DNA of 64,000 nucleotides from Candidatus Bathyarchaeota archaeon. Its GTDB lineage: Archaea > Thermoproteota > Bathyarchaeia > Bathyarchaeales > Bathycorpusculaceae. Both the position numbers and the translations under genes were made by a program. The stretch lies in assembly GCA_026014485.1 (NCBI GenBank), contig JAOZIE010000001.1, positions 3,336-67,335 of the forward strand, in the 5' to 3' direction. Below the pieces are notes generated by a model. It had not been told where the DNA came from. It ran no database searches and worked only from the letters and a program-made list of their open reading frames with translations. Positions 48,705 through 58,337 of this stretch are shown piece after piece (the first letter of the stretch is position 1; every line of letters begins with the position of its first letter).

Positions 48705-49014
48705 TTAAGAGTAAACCTGCTGCAAGCATAATGAACAAGTACAGCAGTATCAGGGGCACATTGACGCCTGCGCCCATGAAAGAAGCGAAGGCAAGCAGCA
48801 GAACGGAACTGTCTAACACTACAAAGTAGATGAGGTATCGGTAGAGGGAAACGTTGACTCTGAGTTTTGGGAAGGTTATGTTTTCTCCGCAGGCGTATGC
48901 TGAGCGCTCCGCGTCGCTTTGGGCTGGTTTGGGTGCTGCTCTGCGACCTAGAAGGTAGACGAGGGATGCAGCTGACGTTATTAGGACAAACGCGACGATT
49001 GATTCAATAATCAA
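48676..49014 (-). CDS. Complex-I-like subunit A
   Basis: 'ERSAYACGENITFPKLRVNVSLYRYLIYFVVLDSSVLLL', NuoA-like topology; overlaps B gene. Confidence 0.85.
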   Translation of the reverse strand: MIIESIVAFVLITSAASLVYLLGRRAAPKPAQSDAERSAYACGENITFPKLRVNVSLYRYLIYFVVLDSSVLLLAFASFMGAGVNVPLILLYLFIMLAAGLLLIDGGKEEYD

Positions 49015-49385
49015 CTGTTGTTTCCTCCCCAGAAGAGTTTTGCCTTTTGGACAAATTTACCACTTTTTCTGCTTATTGCTTTCGTTTGTTTATGCTGAGG
49101 GAACTCGTACTGAACATATTTAAGTCTTTCGCAGCAATAACCCTGCAAACGTTCAAGGAAGCTATCGAGAATTACTGCTAAACAATGTAGACCGAAAGAT
49201 TCGTTTGAATAGGCATTCCCAAACCTATTAAGCGCAACACATATTGTTCTGCTCATGGTGGTCCGAGCTTGACTTCATTAGATTGCCCTTGGCAGATTTA
49301 AAGTTTAGCCAAATACAGAGGAAAAAACTAAGATAGTTTTAAGAAAAAGAGGGGCTTCAGCCACGCAGAAAACAAAGCAGCAGGG

Positions 49386-49892
49386 CTACTCTGTTTCAGC
49401 TTCCGAACCGTGCCATCTCCGCTCAAGATACAAAATCAAGCTAAAGAGACCCCGGCTGAAAATTACCAAAATAAGCAACAAGAATTCATCCGTTGTCCGC
49501 ACAACCACGGTCTTTATGATTTCCGCGCCGATAAACAACTCCAAGCTAAGCGTCAAATACCCTGAAAGATACCGCGTCACACACGACGGTTTGTAGGGGC
49601 TTTTCAGTTTACACTGCAAAAACCTATAAGCCACAAGCGATGCACCAAACGCAATAACTGCCCCACCTAACAGATACAGGATATCTGCAGCAATGGTTAA
49701 CAGAACATAGATTACCTCATAGATTGCGCCACCGGGAGTATAGACGACATCCCCAGGAAGGAACAATGCCCCGAAGGTTGGGATGGTTAAGCTGAGATAA
49801 GTTCCGATGACCGACACAACTACCAACATAAGCAGTATTATGACGGTTAACCGGTCGTTTTCCCTTTCACGTGACAAAGTGCATTCAGTCAT
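49386..49892 (-). CDS. DUF1622-like membrane protein
   Basis: 'GGAVIAFGASLVAYRFL...SGYLTLSLELFIGAEIIKTVVVRT'. Confidence 0.75.
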   Translation of the reverse strand: MTECTLSRERENDRLTVIILLMLVVVSVIGTYLSLTIPTFGALFLPGDVVYTPGGAIYEVIYVLLTIAADILYLLGGAVIAFGASLVAYRFLQCKLKSPYKPSCVTRYLSGYLTLSLELFIGAEIIKTVVVRTTDEFLLLILVIFSRGLFSLILYLERRWHGSEAETE

Positions 49893-50300
49893 AAATTCAG
49901 TAACCGATTCTAGAGGGGAATAACAACCTTATAATATTTGTTCAAAACAGGGGCTTACAACAGAAGACGTGCAAGGCAGAAAACATAAACCAAATAAACT
50001 AAAATAGCGCTATATGCCCAAAAAATAGACACTTGAACAACTAATGGCGCAACAAACTCAGGGCAAAGATACCCCAAGCGTTTAACGCCAACAAAAAGAA
50101 ACATACATGCAAAAAGAGAAAACGCAGGGGGTTTTCACGTAGAGTTAGGGATGTTCCGACAGAATCGTGACGTTTCAGATGGCCACCAGGGAATGGGAAG
50201 GTTTAAATCGTGTGTGGTTTACTTTCAGAAGGACAGCTTTAAATCCTTAGGTTGTCCAAATTCACCTGTGAAACGGGCAGAAAATCAGGATTGAATCTGA

Positions 50301-50609
50301 ATGGTTAGAAAAGCACGAATACGGCTAACAAGCACCGATTACAGTAAACTTGAAGAGGTATGCGAAGAACTAAGAAGCATCGCCCAGAAAACAGGAGTCA
50401 AAATCAACGGGCCAGTACCCTTGCCCACTAAACGTCTCCGTGTGCCTGTACTGAAAGCTCCCTCAGGGGAAGGAACCGCCACATGGGACAGGTGGGAAAT
50501 GCGCATCCACAAACGGTTAATCGATATTGACAGCGAAGAACGCGTCATGAGGCGAATCATGCGTATCCGCGTTCCCGAAGAAGTGCATGTCACTATCGAA
50601 CTTATCTAA
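50301..50609 (+). CDS. rps10: 30S ribosomal protein S10 (uS10)
   Basis: '[46 protein letters not shown]...[12 protein letters not shown]'. Confidence 0.96.
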   Translation: MVRKARIRLTSTDYSKLEEVCEELRSIAQKTGVKINGPVPLPTKRLRVPVLKAPSGEGTATWDRWEMRIHKRLIDIDSEERVMRRIMRIRVPEEVHVTIELI

Positions 50610-50705
50610 ATTTTTCCCCCTCAACTTTTGTAATCTCCTGTTTCTGAAGCTCTGAATTGAGTATTCTTTCTCTTTCAAGAACAAGTAAACCAGAATAGAT
50701 GCTTA

Positions 50706-51545
50706 CTAGAAAACGTAGGGTGTAGCCAACATGTAGGAGGGCACCGCTAAAGCGATGGCAGCAGCAAACAGCATCACCCAGATTTTTTTGTCCCAGTTGT
50801 AGATTTTGTAGCCATCAAGGATTCCGAAGGGGATAAGGTTAAAAATGGCTATAATCGCGTTGAACATCGCAAGCGAAATGAACAGCCACCACCACGGAAA
50901 CGCGAAAAGCGGGTTTAGAGCAAACGAAGCGCCCAGAAACGCCATGGAAAACACCAAGTTCGTAACGGGTCCCGCGATGGAGATTTTACCGATGTCAGCC
51001 ATTTTTGCAGGTCCAGAAATCATGACTGCACCTGGAGAAATCAGTTTGAAAGGCATAACAACGGATACCAAAGTTAAAACTGCGCCCCAAGTAGTTAAAC
51101 GAAACTCTGACCATAAACCTGCCCGCTGCGCCGTAACTTTATGTGCCATTTCATGCACAAAAAAGGAGGCAGTTAAGCCTAACGCGTAAAGTGTGGCTAT
51201 CGTCCAGGTCCATCCAAAGTAGGTCATGTATCCAGCGTAGAAGACGATAGAAAAACCGATACCTATCACCAGCAGGATAGCAACAGCAAGATGCTTGAGT
51301 TCGGTGGGGCTGATGTATATGCGCCCTTTTTTGTTGCGGGGTTGACCAAAACTTACGGAAAACTCATACGAGTTCTGCCTAGGAATGAAAGCTTCAGTGA
51401 CAACTTCTTGTCTTTGAGAGTGAGCAACTCCGATGCGGGGGCAATCGTGATTTTCCGGCAGCCTATGTTGACTGCAAAATTGTCCCCCGCAGTAGGGACA
51501 GTGAAACGGCATAAGGGTTTCTTGCCCACACTTGTGACAGTTCAT
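50706..51545 (-). CDS. AN1-type zinc finger fused to M50 site-2 protease
   Basis: N-terminal 'CHKCGQETLMPFHCPYCGGQFCSQHRLPENHDC'; 'FFVHEMAHKVTAQRAGL' HExxH and 'PFGILDGYKIYNWDKK'. Confidence 0.92.
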   Translation of the reverse strand: MNCHKCGQETLMPFHCPYCGGQFCSQHRLPENHDCPRIGVAHSQRQEVVTEAFIPRQNSYEFSVSFGQPRNKKGRIYISPTELKHLAVAILLVIGIGFSIVFYAGYMTYFGWTWTIATLYALGLTASFFVHEMAHKVTAQRAGLWSEFRLTTWGAVLTLVSVVMPFKLISPGAVMISGPAKMADIGKISIAGPVTNLVFSMAFLGASFALNPLFAFPWWWLFISLAMFNAIIAIFNLIPFGILDGYKIYNWDKKIWVMLFAAAIALAVPSYMLATPYVF

Positions 51546-51651
51546 TAGGATACTCGCTCGTTTTCCATGCTAAAAGCGTGCAAAGACGGTTTATATGTTT
51601 CCCCAAAAACCCGCCGAAGAATCGCCAAAAACACTGAAAAAGGCACAGTAG

Positions 51652-52557
51652 TTAGTCTGTGGGCTTCTTGTAAAACAGTAAGGGCAGACCTGCCAGCGGG
51701 AGAATCAGCAGCCAAAGGTCCACGTTATGCCCCAAAAACCAAGCATACCAGGGACTCCAGCCTCCGACGCTATCAAAGTATATCCACATCAGGTAGATTG
51801 CGTCAAAGTAGAGCCCGAACGCGGTTGCTACAGCCCCAATTTTTCGCATGTCCAGTTTTCTCCACGATTCAGTTCCAGCGGATTTCTTGGTGAAGTATGC
51901 AGCGTAAAGCGTGAGGATTAACAGCCCAACGGTGGTTAAAAGGAAGCTGAGCAAGTTCAAGGGCAAAATCACGTAATCGATACCTTCGGTGATTGTGATT
52001 GCTGTGTATAGCCAGTTGCCCAGGTAACTGATCCAGAAGACCAGCAGGTACGCGGTTGCGGAGATTAAGCCCCACGTAATTGCCTTGGAAGAGGGCTTAT
52101 TGGGGTTTAACGCTAAGAAGAATTTAACGAGCACCACGGGCATGAGTACACCTTCAACGATGCAGGGGATAAAGTTCACAACAAGGTTGCCCAGCAAAGG
52201 TCCGTATGCCGTGGAAAACGGGTTGTCGCCTACGCCCCAAAACGCCGAGGGAATAAAAGTCACCAAGTAGTAGGCTGCCTCAAACAGGATAATCCACCGC
52301 AGCGACATCAACGCCTCTGCTTTGCCCATGCTTCGGGTAAAGAAATACGAGGTGAGGGCTATCACTGCGGCAAAAGACGCTGCGGTGCGGAAGCCTAAAC
52401 CGACGGTGCCCAGGGTGTCAGTCACCATTATGAACCAAGGCTGGTTATTAGCGTGAATTACCCCGCTGACAAACTGGAAGAGCGTATAAGTGAACCAAGC
52501 AACAGAAACCAACAGAAGCCCAGTTTTCAGGGGCAGGTAAAAGTCGCGGTGCACCAT
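51652..52557 (-). CDS. Multi-TM membrane protein, hypothetical
   Basis: 301 aa with ~8 hydrophobic segments. Confidence 0.75.
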   Translation of the reverse strand: MVHRDFYLPLKTGLLLVSVAWFTYTLFQFVSGVIHANNQPWFIMVTDTLGTVGLGFRTAASFAAVIALTSYFFTRSMGKAEALMSLRWIILFEAAYYLVTFIPSAFWGVGDNPFSTAYGPLLGNLVVNFIPCIVEGVLMPVVLVKFFLALNPNKPSSKAITWGLISATAYLLVFWISYLGNWLYTAITITEGIDYVILPLNLLSFLLTTVGLLILTLYAAYFTKKSAGTESWRKLDMRKIGAVATAFGLYFDAIYLMWIYFDSVGGWSPWYAWFLGHNVDLWLLILPLAGLPLLFYKKPTD

Positions 52558-52666
52558 TCTTCAGCTCCTCAGGGAACTAATAAAAGGAGCACCTCATTTT
52601 TTATTTAAAACTTTGCATTATACACCGCGAATAATCTGCCAATAAGCGGTTGCGGGTTATGTGGGG

Positions 52667-53329
52667 TTAGTTCGGTTGGTCGGATTCTTCGTCGGTTTCT
52701 TCGTCCTGTGGCTCCGAAGATTCAGCGGCTGCCCTTTCCTCTTCGCTTCGCAGCAACAGGTCAATAAGCGCTTTCTCATCCACTTCCGCGCGGGTTCGCC
52801 AATCCAGGTAAAGCTGTTCGTTGTCATCCTGCTGTAGGTATCCGTACCTGACGTATCGGTCGATGTTTAAGCCTATCTTCCAGCCAGGAATTTTTTCACC
52901 CAAAAGTTCCTCTACATCTCTGCGTGCCGCTTGCCCCTTTTTGCTGATAATGTAGGATATGGTTATGGCTAAACCTGCAAGGTCGTCGATTCGCCACCCA
53001 ATCATTTTGGTTTCTTTAGGCTGCAGGTCACCGCGTAAAGTAACGTAAAACCGTGCTTTGTCCAGCTCGTCCAATGTGGGTTTCTCAGGAGCGTTCTCCT
53101 GCTGGAAGACCGTTTTCACCTGCAGATCCAGCGGCTTAAGGAAATCGTCCAGAACATCCAGCACTTTGGGGTAGTCAGAGCCAAGGGCTTTGTGAAGCTC
53201 CCAGCCTCTTACGCCTGGCTTCTGGTGCCTTCGGTAGAACAGTATGTGTGTTGCCCGCTTCATTTTGGCTGCGTATGTGCCTTTTCGTTTGCTACTCATT
53301 CTTTTTCGCCTCGCTTCCACTTCTGCCAA
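52667..53329 (-). CDS. Uncharacterised protein, candidate tandem winged-helix (KITE-like) partner of SMC-like ATPase
   Basis: Two wHTH-like segments ('GVRGWELHKALGSDYPKVLDVLDDFLKPLDLQ'; 'LAITISYIISKKGQAARRDVEELLGEKIPGWKIGLNIDRYVRYGYLQQD'); operon with 53296..54141 and 54144..56072. Confidence 0.7.
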   Translation of the reverse strand: MAEVEARRKRMSSKRKGTYAAKMKRATHILFYRRHQKPGVRGWELHKALGSDYPKVLDVLDDFLKPLDLQVKTVFQQENAPEKPTLDELDKARFYVTLRGDLQPKETKMIGWRIDDLAGLAITISYIISKKGQAARRDVEELLGEKIPGWKIGLNIDRYVRYGYLQQDDNEQLYLDWRTRAEVDEKALIDLLLRSEEERAAAESSEPQDEETDEESDQPN

Positions 53330-54141
53330 CTCTCAAACGAGAGCGTTATGGGTACGGAAACGGCTTGTCGGTGTAGCTTCGCTGAGGGTTCCTGTAGGGG
53401 CATGACAAAGATTTCTTCCTCCAACGGGATAACCTCCAGCGTGGCGTAGCCGTAGGTGACCAGAAAACTGGTTATATAGGCGCGGTGAACCGTCTCCTCG
53501 TATGTGTCGGCGCTTACCCAATCCATGTAATGCAGTTTGCCGTCTTTGCCTTCTGTTTGGGTTTTTGTTTGAAGCGCACTCCAGTAGCGTTCCAGCTCCG
53601 CCGAGAAAGCTTCATCCCGCAGGATGCTTTGGTCAGCGAGTTCCTCTCGGGTGGCGATTCCTATGGGGATTTCAGTAACTGCGGGCTGTTCCCATCTTTC
53701 CCTGAGCGGAACCAATGCGTCCCAGTACCGCAACGCGTCAGCTAAGCTTCTTAGCGTAATCTGTTCCTGCTCAACGATGGGGTGCCATGCCTGCAGGAAA
53801 ATCTGGGTTATTTCCCGCTTGTTTTTCTGCGTGATTTTTTCTTCCAGCAAAAACGGGTCGGTATAGAGGGAGGTGCTGCGTTGTTTTACCCATTCACTCT
53901 GCAGCTTAATCACTGACGCCAAGTGATGGATTGCCTCGGCGTCCAAGGTTAGTTCTTCAGGTTGGTCCCACGTTGGAAAGTACTCTTGGATTATGCGGAT
54001 TATTTCATCCACGTTCAGCAAAAACGGGTCTACAGTGTGCCCTTCGATGCCTTTCATCATGTCGATTACGCGTTCAAGCCTGTCTTTGCCAAGCTTTTTG
54101 GTTTCTTTGCGCGTCTGCCCCTTCGGATTCTGTGCCTGCAA
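53296..54141 (-). CDS. Uncharacterised protein, candidate kleisin-like/bridging partner of SMC-like ATPase
   Basis: 281 aa; 2 nt downstream of the SMC-like gene and overlapping the next gene; family not recognised. Confidence 0.65.
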   Translation of the reverse strand: MQAQNPKGQTRKETKKLGKDRLERVIDMMKGIEGHTVDPFLLNVDEIIRIIQEYFPTWDQPEELTLDAEAIHHLASVIKLQSEWVKQRSTSLYTDPFLLEEKITQKNKREITQIFLQAWHPIVEQEQITLRSLADALRYWDALVPLRERWEQPAVTEIPIGIATREELADQSILRDEAFSAELERYWSALQTKTQTEGKDGKLHYMDWVSADTYEETVHRAYITSFLVTYGYATLEVIPLEEEIFVMPLQEPSAKLHRQAVSVPITLSFESWQKWKRGEKE

Positions 54142-54143
54142 GA

Positions 54144-56072
54144 CTACTGGACCTCCCGAACTGCGGATTTGCCTTCTACGTTCTGCACTGCCACTATGTT
54201 GGCGTTTTCCTGTGCAAACGTGACTTGGCTGGGGGTAATTACGATGTATTGGGCGTTGGCGTCTTTTATGGTGGATATTAGGATTTTGGCAATCATCTCG
54301 CGGTTACGCGGGTCCATGTGGATGTCGTATTCGTCCACTGCGCGGAACGGTGAGCGCACATGCTGCTGCAATGCAAGAAGAAAGCTCATGGTTGCTGTGG
54401 TTCTTTCTCCGCCGCTCTGGGTGTAAGCGTCTAGCGCGACGGGTTTTCCGCCTTTGAAGCCCACTAGAATCTCTAAGCCCGCTGTCTCGATGTCCTGCGC
54501 ATTTGCCAAGCGGACTTCGCCTGCCGCGCGGGTCTGCGCCAGAATTCTTTGGTATTCGCGGTTGACGCGGTCAAGCAAAGCTTCCATGACGTTACGCCAA
54601 GACTGCATCCTGGCTGAAACCTCCTCCAAGGCTTTTTGGCGGTTCTCCGCTACAGTTTGCGCCTTCTCCTTTAGCTCCAAGAAGAGTTTACTGTAGGATT
54701 CGTACTGGCGCTCTATGTCTTCGGAGACGCCTGCAAGCGCGGCTAAGTGCCCGTCGGTGAGGCGAATTTCGTCTTGAAGGTCAGCTGCGTTTTTGGTGAC
54801 GGCGATTCGGGCGCCAGACAAAGACGCCTTGCCAACCGCCGCCTCTAAGGTTGCCTTCGCAATTTTTATTGAAGCCTCCGCTCGGCTCAACTCTTTAGTT
54901 GAGGTTTCCCTGCGGTACTGCAACAGCGCCAGCTTGATTTTGCAGTCTATTAGTTGACTTGTTATTTTGTCCGCTACGCCTTCAGCGTCTTGGGTTTTGG
55001 ATTCAACCGCCCGGATGGTCTCATGAATTTTCGTGAGTTGCCTGTGAGAGGCTTCTACACGTTCCTTGAGGCTCACAGCGCGCAGCATCTTAAGCTGACC
55101 AGCCGCTTGACTGCCCCGAACAGCCTCCTCTAACAGTTCAACTTCCTTAAGCAGTTGCTGAATGAAAGAAACAGTGGATTCCTCCGCAGCGACATCGTGT
55201 TCCAGCTTCACCCGTTCCTCAAAAAGCGTCCTGTTTTCCGCCTTCAGTTTCTCCTGCTGGCTGCTTTGCATTTGCACCTGCTCAGAGTTGTCTGCGGCTT
55301 CTTTTTCGATGCTATCTAGCGTTTCCTGCAGCTTTCGTTTGTTGGCTTCAAGCTCTTTGAGGGCGGTTTCTCTGCGTTCCACCTCTGCCCACGCCAGTTC
55401 ACGTTCCAGAAATCGCCGTTTGGTCTGCAGTTGCTTTTTCTCTTGGTATTTGTCGTATTGTTCCCGCCAGTATTTTAGCGTCTGCTCGGCTGATTCCAGC
55501 AGTTTACCCACGGATTCTGATTGGCTTAGAATGCGGGTTAACTTCTGCTGGGCTTGCACCACGTTTTCGCGAAAAGGCTCCAGCCCAACGGCTGCTTCAA
55601 CCATGCGCAACTTTTCGACTGTGCTGAGGACGCTGAACTGCTCCACCATGTTCTGGTGCATAATAATTAGCATGTTGTCGGGGTCCACGCCGAACCTGCC
55701 CAGCAGCCTTTGCACTTCCTGCTTGCTGGCGGCTTTGTTCTCCAGTTCAAACCAGTATTGCCCGTCGCGTCGGAGGCTGCGGGTGAGGAAAAGCTGGTCT
55801 TTGCTATATTTTGGAACGGGACGTTTGCCGTGCTGTCGGCTGTTGTCTAGAACTACGGTTACGCGTGCTTGGTCTTGTCCCCAGCGGATGAGGTTGCTGA
55901 GTTTCTTGCTGCGTTCCGTGTAGGTCTGCCCCAGAGCCACAGAAATCGCCAGCAGCAACGAGGATTTACCTGCGCCGTTGGGTCCCACAATTAGGTTTAC
56001 GCCTTGCCTGAAGGCTACCCTAGCGTACTCGTAGCTCATGAAATTCTCCAGAATGACTTCAGATATCAGCAT
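54144..56072 (-). CDS. Short SMC-like ATPase (SMC5-/coalescin-like)
   Basis: 'LIVGPNGAGKSSLLLAI' Walker A, coiled coil, 'YTQSGGERTTATMSFLLALQQHVRSPFRAVDEYDIHMDPRNREMIAKIL' signature/Walker B. Confidence 0.92.
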   Translation of the reverse strand: MLISEVILENFMSYEYARVAFRQGVNLIVGPNGAGKSSLLLAISVALGQTYTERSKKLSNLIRWGQDQARVTVVLDNSRQHGKRPVPKYSKDQLFLTRSLRRDGQYWFELENKAASKQEVQRLLGRFGVDPDNMLIIMHQNMVEQFSVLSTVEKLRMVEAAVGLEPFRENVVQAQQKLTRILSQSESVGKLLESAEQTLKYWREQYDKYQEKKQLQTKRRFLERELAWAEVERRETALKELEANKRKLQETLDSIEKEAADNSEQVQMQSSQQEKLKAENRTLFEERVKLEHDVAAEESTVSFIQQLLKEVELLEEAVRGSQAAGQLKMLRAVSLKERVEASHRQLTKIHETIRAVESKTQDAEGVADKITSQLIDCKIKLALLQYRRETSTKELSRAEASIKIAKATLEAAVGKASLSGARIAVTKNAADLQDEIRLTDGHLAALAGVSEDIERQYESYSKLFLELKEKAQTVAENRQKALEEVSARMQSWRNVMEALLDRVNREYQRILAQTRAAGEVRLANAQDIETAGLEILVGFKGGKPVALDAYTQSGGERTTATMSFLLALQQHVRSPFRAVDEYDIHMDPRNREMIAKILISTIKDANAQYIVITPSQVTFAQENANIVAVQNVEGKSAVREVQ

Positions 56073-56307
56073 TTCGATGTAATGCCTCGTTTAGGCTGCG
56101 GACTAATAGGTGAAAACTCTCGTATTAAAACAAATCTTCGAAAAAGACGCAAGGAATACATGGGCTATTTTGAATATTAAAGAGGCCATTCGGGGCTTTC
56201 AAGGTTTTCAGTGTGGGTTTAAAGCGTAAAAAGTTTGATTCTGAGACGAATAAAGTGCAAAATCATATAACAAAACTTATAGGAGATAGAATTGGCTGGT
56301 ACAGCAA

Positions 56308-56955
56308 ATGAAGAACTCAGTGAAGTGGTTTGGCGCCGCCGTATGTATAGTTGTTTTAGCGGCTAGTTTAACCGCTTTTTTCTTTGAAACTCAAAGTGTA
56401 GCTCCAAACACTACTCGGGTCGCCTGCGTTGGTGATAGTATTACTCGAGACACGGATTATCCTGATATTTTATCGACAATGCTTGGAGCTAACTATACAG
56501 TGGGAAATTTTGGGGTTGGTCGAACTACGGTCTCTCTTGACTTCAACAAACCTTACATGAATCAGCCCCTGTACCAAGAGGCACTGAGATTTAATCCTAA
56601 CATAGTGGTTATTATGCTGGGAACTAATGATGCTTACCTTAGTGAGCAGCAACGCAGCAACTTCATAAATGACTATAAGGTATTGATTGCCTCGTTCCAA
56701 TCGCTGTCAGCCCAACCTGAAATCTACATCGTTATTCCACCGCCAGCTTTCAATAACACCATGGGACTTCCGCCTACAATCTTAGACGATGAAGTAATAC
56801 CGCTAGTCAACCAAACTGCAGCCGAACTTGGACTACCAACAATTGACATATACACACCGCTACTTGGTAATCCCCAAGCCTTCAAAGACGGGGTGCACCC
56901 CAATACTGAAGGGTCACAAGTGGTAGCATCAGAAATCTATAAAGCCATAATCTAA
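56308..56955 (+). CDS. SGNH/GDSL hydrolase, secreted or membrane-anchored (copy 1)
   Basis: 'RVACVGDSITRDTDYP', 'NFGVGRTTV', 'VIMLGTNDAY', 'FKDGVHPN'. Confidence 0.93.
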   Translation: MKNSVKWFGAAVCIVVLAASLTAFFFETQSVAPNTTRVACVGDSITRDTDYPDILSTMLGANYTVGNFGVGRTTVSLDFNKPYMNQPLYQEALRFNPNIVVIMLGTNDAYLSEQQRSNFINDYKVLIASFQSLSAQPEIYIVIPPPAFNNTMGLPPTILDDEVIPLVNQTAAELGLPTIDIYTPLLGNPQAFKDGVHPNTEGSQVVASEIYKAII

Positions 56956-57107
56956 GCTGCATACGATAACTTTTTGAGCCCTATTCTTGCTTAATGAAGC
57001 TTAAATTGCCTAAATTTATAACGTTTTCCAAAAAATTCTATGTAAAACAACATATATTAAGCAAGAAACATATATTTTAAGTAAGGGAGGCAGGTCGGCG
57101 TTTTGGT

Positions 57108-58190
57108 TTGGAAAAACTCAACCAACGCAGAAGCCGCGCCCTTAACGTTGACTTAATCCGGACGATAGCCATAATAGGAGTCATTTTGGTACATGCGTCA
57201 GGTCGATGGACGGTTGATCCCCAGCGTTTCACTCAAATGACCCAAACAGAAACCGCCTGTTGGGGTGTAGTCTGCATCTATCAAAGTTTGGCAACCATCG
57301 GGGTTCCCTTGTTCGCAATGTTAACTGGCGCACTTCTGCTTCAACCGGGAAAGAAAGAAAGCATTCGCGCCTTCTTCAAGAAAAGATGGCTACGTGTAGG
57401 TCTACCTTTCATATTTTGGGGCGCCATCTATTTTATCTGGGATTTCACCGTAATAAAAATCCCCTTCTCGGTAGGCGCCATCATACAAGGCATACTAAAT
57501 GGCCCCTACACCCACTTTTGGTACGGCTACGTACTCGTGGGTTTGTACCTTATGACGCCGATACTACGCGTCCTCTTAGAGAAAGCCGACCAAACAATCA
57601 TGAAGTACTTTGTGGCAATATGGTTTCTGGGGGTAACCATTACGCCACTCATCGGAGTCTTGACGCCTTACACTTTAAGAGCAAGCCTTTTCACTCTGGA
57701 CCTGTTTGTCGGCTACTTCTTTTTAGGCACCTACCTCTTAACAGTCCAAATCCGTCGCCAAACCACACTGATGCTTATGATTCTCGGATTCGCCTTAACT
57801 GTAGCCTTGACTTACCTGCTGGCAGCCACCGTAGGAGGATCGAAGATGTATCTTTTTCAACAGTACTTCAGTCCGACTGTGATTCTGGCGTCAGCAATGG
57901 TTTTCCTGCTATTGGCAACTATCCAGCCGCCCTCAACAGGGAAAAAGCCCAACCGCTCCAGATCAAATAAACTATTAGGAGTGATTAGCGCAAACACGCT
58001 ATCGCTGTATCTTCTCCACGTGATGATCTTGGAGTCAATTCAAAACGGCTATTTCGGCTTCACCATTAACCGCAACATAATCAGCCCAACAATCAGTGTT
58101 CCAATAGAAACAGCAATAACCCTGTTTATTTCGCTTGGAATAATCCTGCTACTGAAAAAAGTGCCATACCTCCAAAAACTAATCGGATAA
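57108..58190 (+). CDS. Acyltransferase 3 family membrane protein (TTG start)
   Basis: 'RALNVDLIRTIAIIGVILVHASGRW', multiple TM segments. Confidence 0.9.
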   Translation: MEKLNQRRSRALNVDLIRTIAIIGVILVHASGRWTVDPQRFTQMTQTETACWGVVCIYQSLATIGVPLFAMLTGALLLQPGKKESIRAFFKKRWLRVGLPFIFWGAIYFIWDFTVIKIPFSVGAIIQGILNGPYTHFWYGYVLVGLYLMTPILRVLLEKADQTIMKYFVAIWFLGVTITPLIGVLTPYTLRASLFTLDLFVGYFFLGTYLLTVQIRRQTTLMLMILGFALTVALTYLLAATVGGSKMYLFQQYFSPTVILASAMVFLLLATIQPPSTGKKPNRSRSNKLLGVISANTLSLYLLHVMILESIQNGYFGFTINRNIISPTISVPIETAITLFISLGIILLLKKVPYLQKLIG

Positions 58191-58337
58191 AAACAAGCAA
58201 AAACTTGACGCATCGTCAAAATTAATTGTGCCTTTTAGTCTGAAGCATAAATGTTGTCGTAAATTCTTATATTCAACTTTAAGGTCAATTCATAATAGAG
58301 AAAGACGCTAAAACAGAATTAGCGGCACGAATGTCAG

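Noticed and set aside
37494-49014. Annotation as NADH-quinone oxidoreductase or F420H2 dehydrogenase
   Set aside because: B and CD subunits carry hydrogenase-type CxxC motifs and no E/F/G or FpoF input genes are present.
49011-49256. 81-aa - ORF upstream of the A subunit
   Set aside because: Occupies the probable promoter region; no family resemblance.
50100-50300. Possible C/D-box sRNA upstream of rps10
   Set aside because: No convincing paired C (RUGAUGA) and D (CUGA) boxes.
53485-54426. Several + strand ORFs of 76-154 aa opposite the SMC operon
   Set aside because: Cys/Phe/Ser-rich shadows of the real - strand coding frames.
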